A stretch of DNA of 64,000 bases from Salmonella bongori NCTC 12419 (GTDB lineage: Bacteria > Pseudomonadota > Gammaproteobacteria > Enterobacterales > Enterobacteriaceae), in contig NC_015761.1 in assembly GCF_000252995.1 (NCBI RefSeq), positions 310,001 to 374,000 on the forward strand, in the 5' to 3' direction. Position 1 is the stretch's first letter; every line of letters begins with the position of its first letter. This document shows, piece by piece, positions 62,831 to 64,000 of the stretch. A program made the translations under genes and the position numbers. The notes under the pieces are model-generated. The model searched no databases. It had not been told where the DNA came from and saw nothing but the letters and a program-made list of their open reading frames with translations.

Positions 62831-64000
62831 ATGTCCGCACCTGTTTCGAACGTCCGCCCTGAATTTGACCGTGAAATTGTTGATATTGTTGATTATGTGA
62901 TGAAGTACAACATCACCTCAAAAGTGGCTTATGACACCGCGCACTACTGTCTGCTTGATACCCTGGGCTGTGGGCTGGAAGCGCTGGAATATCCGGCCTG
63001 TAAAAAATTGATGGGGCCTATCGTGCCAGGTACCGTGGTGCCGAACGGTGTACGTGTACCGGGCACTCAGTTCCAGCTCGATCCGGTGCAGGCGGCATTT
63101 AATATTGGCGCGATGATCCGCTGGCTCGACTTTAACGATACCTGGCTTGCCGCTGAGTGGGGACACCCTTCCGATAACCTCGGCGGTATTCTGGCGACCG
63201 CCGACTGGTTGTCGCGCAACGCCGTCGCCGCCGGTAAAGCGCCGCTGACCATGCAGCAGGTGCTGACCGGGATGATCAAAGCCCACGAAATCCAGGGCTG
63301 TATCGCGCTGGAAAACTCGTTTAACCGCGTGGGTCTCGATCACGTTTTGCTGGTGAAAGTGGCTTCCACGGCTGTAGTGGCTGAAATGCTCGGCCTGACC
63401 CGCGATGAAATTCTCAACGCCGTATCGCTGGCGTGGGTGGATGGGCAGTCGCTGCGTACCTATCGCCATGCGCCAAACACCGGTACGCGCAAATCCTGGG
63501 CGGCAGGCGATGCCACTTCACGCGCGGTGCGTCTGGCGCTGATGGCGAAAACTGGCGAGATGGGCTATCCCTCGGCGTTGACCGCCAAAACCTGGGGCTT
63601 TTATGACGTCTCGTTCAAAGGCGAAAAATTCCGTTTCCAGCGCCCGTACGGCTCCTACGTGATGGAAAACGTGCTGTTCAAAATCTCCTTCCCGGCGGAG
63701 TTCCATTCGCAGACCGCCGTTGAAGCAGCGATGACGCTGTATGAGCAGATGCAGGCGGCTGGAAAAACGGCGGCGGATATCGAAAAAGTAACGATTCGCA
63801 CCCATGAAGCCTGTATACGCATCATTGATAAAAAAGGCCCGCTGAATAATCCGGCTGACCGCGATCACTGTATTCAGTATATGGTGGCGATCCCACTGCT
63901 GTTCGGACGCTTAACGGCGGCGGATTATGAGGATGGCGTGGCGCAGGATAAACGTATTGACGCGCTGCGTGAAAAAACGCATTGCTTTGAAGACCCGGCG
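62831..64000 (+). CDS. prpD: 2-methylcitrate dehydratase PrpD (3' end outside window)
   Basis: ATG 62831 follows AAAGGAG. The visible 390 residues of about 483 match the MmgE/PrpD family: FDREIVDIVDYVMKYNI, YDTAHYCLLDTLGCGLEALE, and WLDFNDTWLAAEWGHPSDNL. It dehydrates 2-methylcitrate to 2-methyl-cis-aconitate. prpE should follow beyond base 64000. Confidence 0.95.
   Translation, partial: MSAPVSNVRPEFDREIVDIVDYVMKYNITSKVAYDTAHYCLLDTLGCGLEALEYPACKKLMGPIVPGTVVPNGVRVPGTQFQLDPVQAAFNIGAMIRWLDFNDTWLAAEWGHPSDNLGGILATADWLSRNAVAAGKAPLTMQQVLTGMIKAHEIQGCIALENSFNRVGLDHVLLVKVASTAVVAEMLGLTRDEILNAVSLAWVDGQSLRTYRHAPNTGTRKSWAAGDATSRAVRLALMAKTGEMGYPSALTAKTWGFYDVSFKGEKFRFQRPYGSYVMENVLFKISFPAEFHSQTAVEAAMTLYEQMQAAGKTAADIEKVTIRTHEACIRIIDKKGPLNNPADRDHCIQYMVAIPLLFGRLTAADYEDGVAQDKRIDALREKTHCFEDPA

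Noticed and set aside
1..64000. CRISPR arrays, insertion sequences and rRNA genes
   Set aside because: No regularly spaced repeats, no intact transposase motifs and no ribosomal RNA-like sequence were seen.

Overview
The window looks like a chromosomal segment of Salmonella enterica. Its right half carries the Salmonella-type order gesC-gesB-gesA / golT-golS-golB / transporter / mod-res (StyLTI-type) / cyanide-insensitive oxidase operon / yahN / yahO / prpR / prpBCD. The left 18 kb ends in a 45-nt copy of the 3' half of tRNA gene thrW. Gene identities come from reading motifs and from family knowledge; no database search was run.

Layout. (1) 1-6.0 kb: a type IC restriction-modification system of the EcoR124 kind (hsdM lacking its first few codons, hsdS, hsdR). 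(2) 6.1-7.7 kb: two unrecognised genes on the minus strand. (3) 8.0-14.5 kb: a CP4-6/CP4-44-like prophage remnant with a zinc-ribbon/glycine-zipper protein, a frameshifted WYL regulator, small proteins, a secreted protein with an Ivy-like cysteine motif, DUF905, DUF932, RadC-like and DUF987 genes, a CbeA/CbtA toxin-antitoxin pair and a DUF4942 gene. (4) 14.6-16.3 kb: the DarT-DarG DNA ADP-ribosylation toxin-antitoxin pair. (5) 16.4-17.9 kb: an IntF-like tyrosine recombinase beside the thrW attachment-site remnant. The left part is thus a thrW-inserted island whose distal end is in this window and which is rich in defence genes.

(6) 18.6-30.1 kb: an AT-rich operon for a type IVb pilus, in the gene order of the TCP/CFA-III/longus clusters: secreted protein, lytic transglycosylase, major pilin, minor pilin, TcpQ-like, secretin lipoprotein, three accessory proteins, ATPase, platform protein, prepilin peptidase. 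(7) 30.6-35.4 kb, minus strand: a chaperone-usher fimbrial operon (major subunit, usher, chaperone, tip-like subunit). (8) 35.9-38.2 kb: four small genes divergent from it, including a CaiF/GrlA-like regulator, a LuxR-type regulator and a GrlR-like protein. This suggests a GrlR/GrlA-type control module attached to adhesin genes rather than to a type III secretion island.

(9) 38.4-47.7 kb: the gold/copper response locus. The MerR-type regulator GolS has the residues tied to gold selectivity, and three promoters with 19-bp spacers lie before gesA, golT and golB. (10) 48-54.4 kb: an MFS transporter and the type III restriction system. (11) 54.6-57.4 kb: a bd-type oxidase operon. (12) 57.4-64 kb: yahN, yahO and the propionate (2-methylcitrate) locus with its sigma-54 promoter; prpD runs off the right edge.
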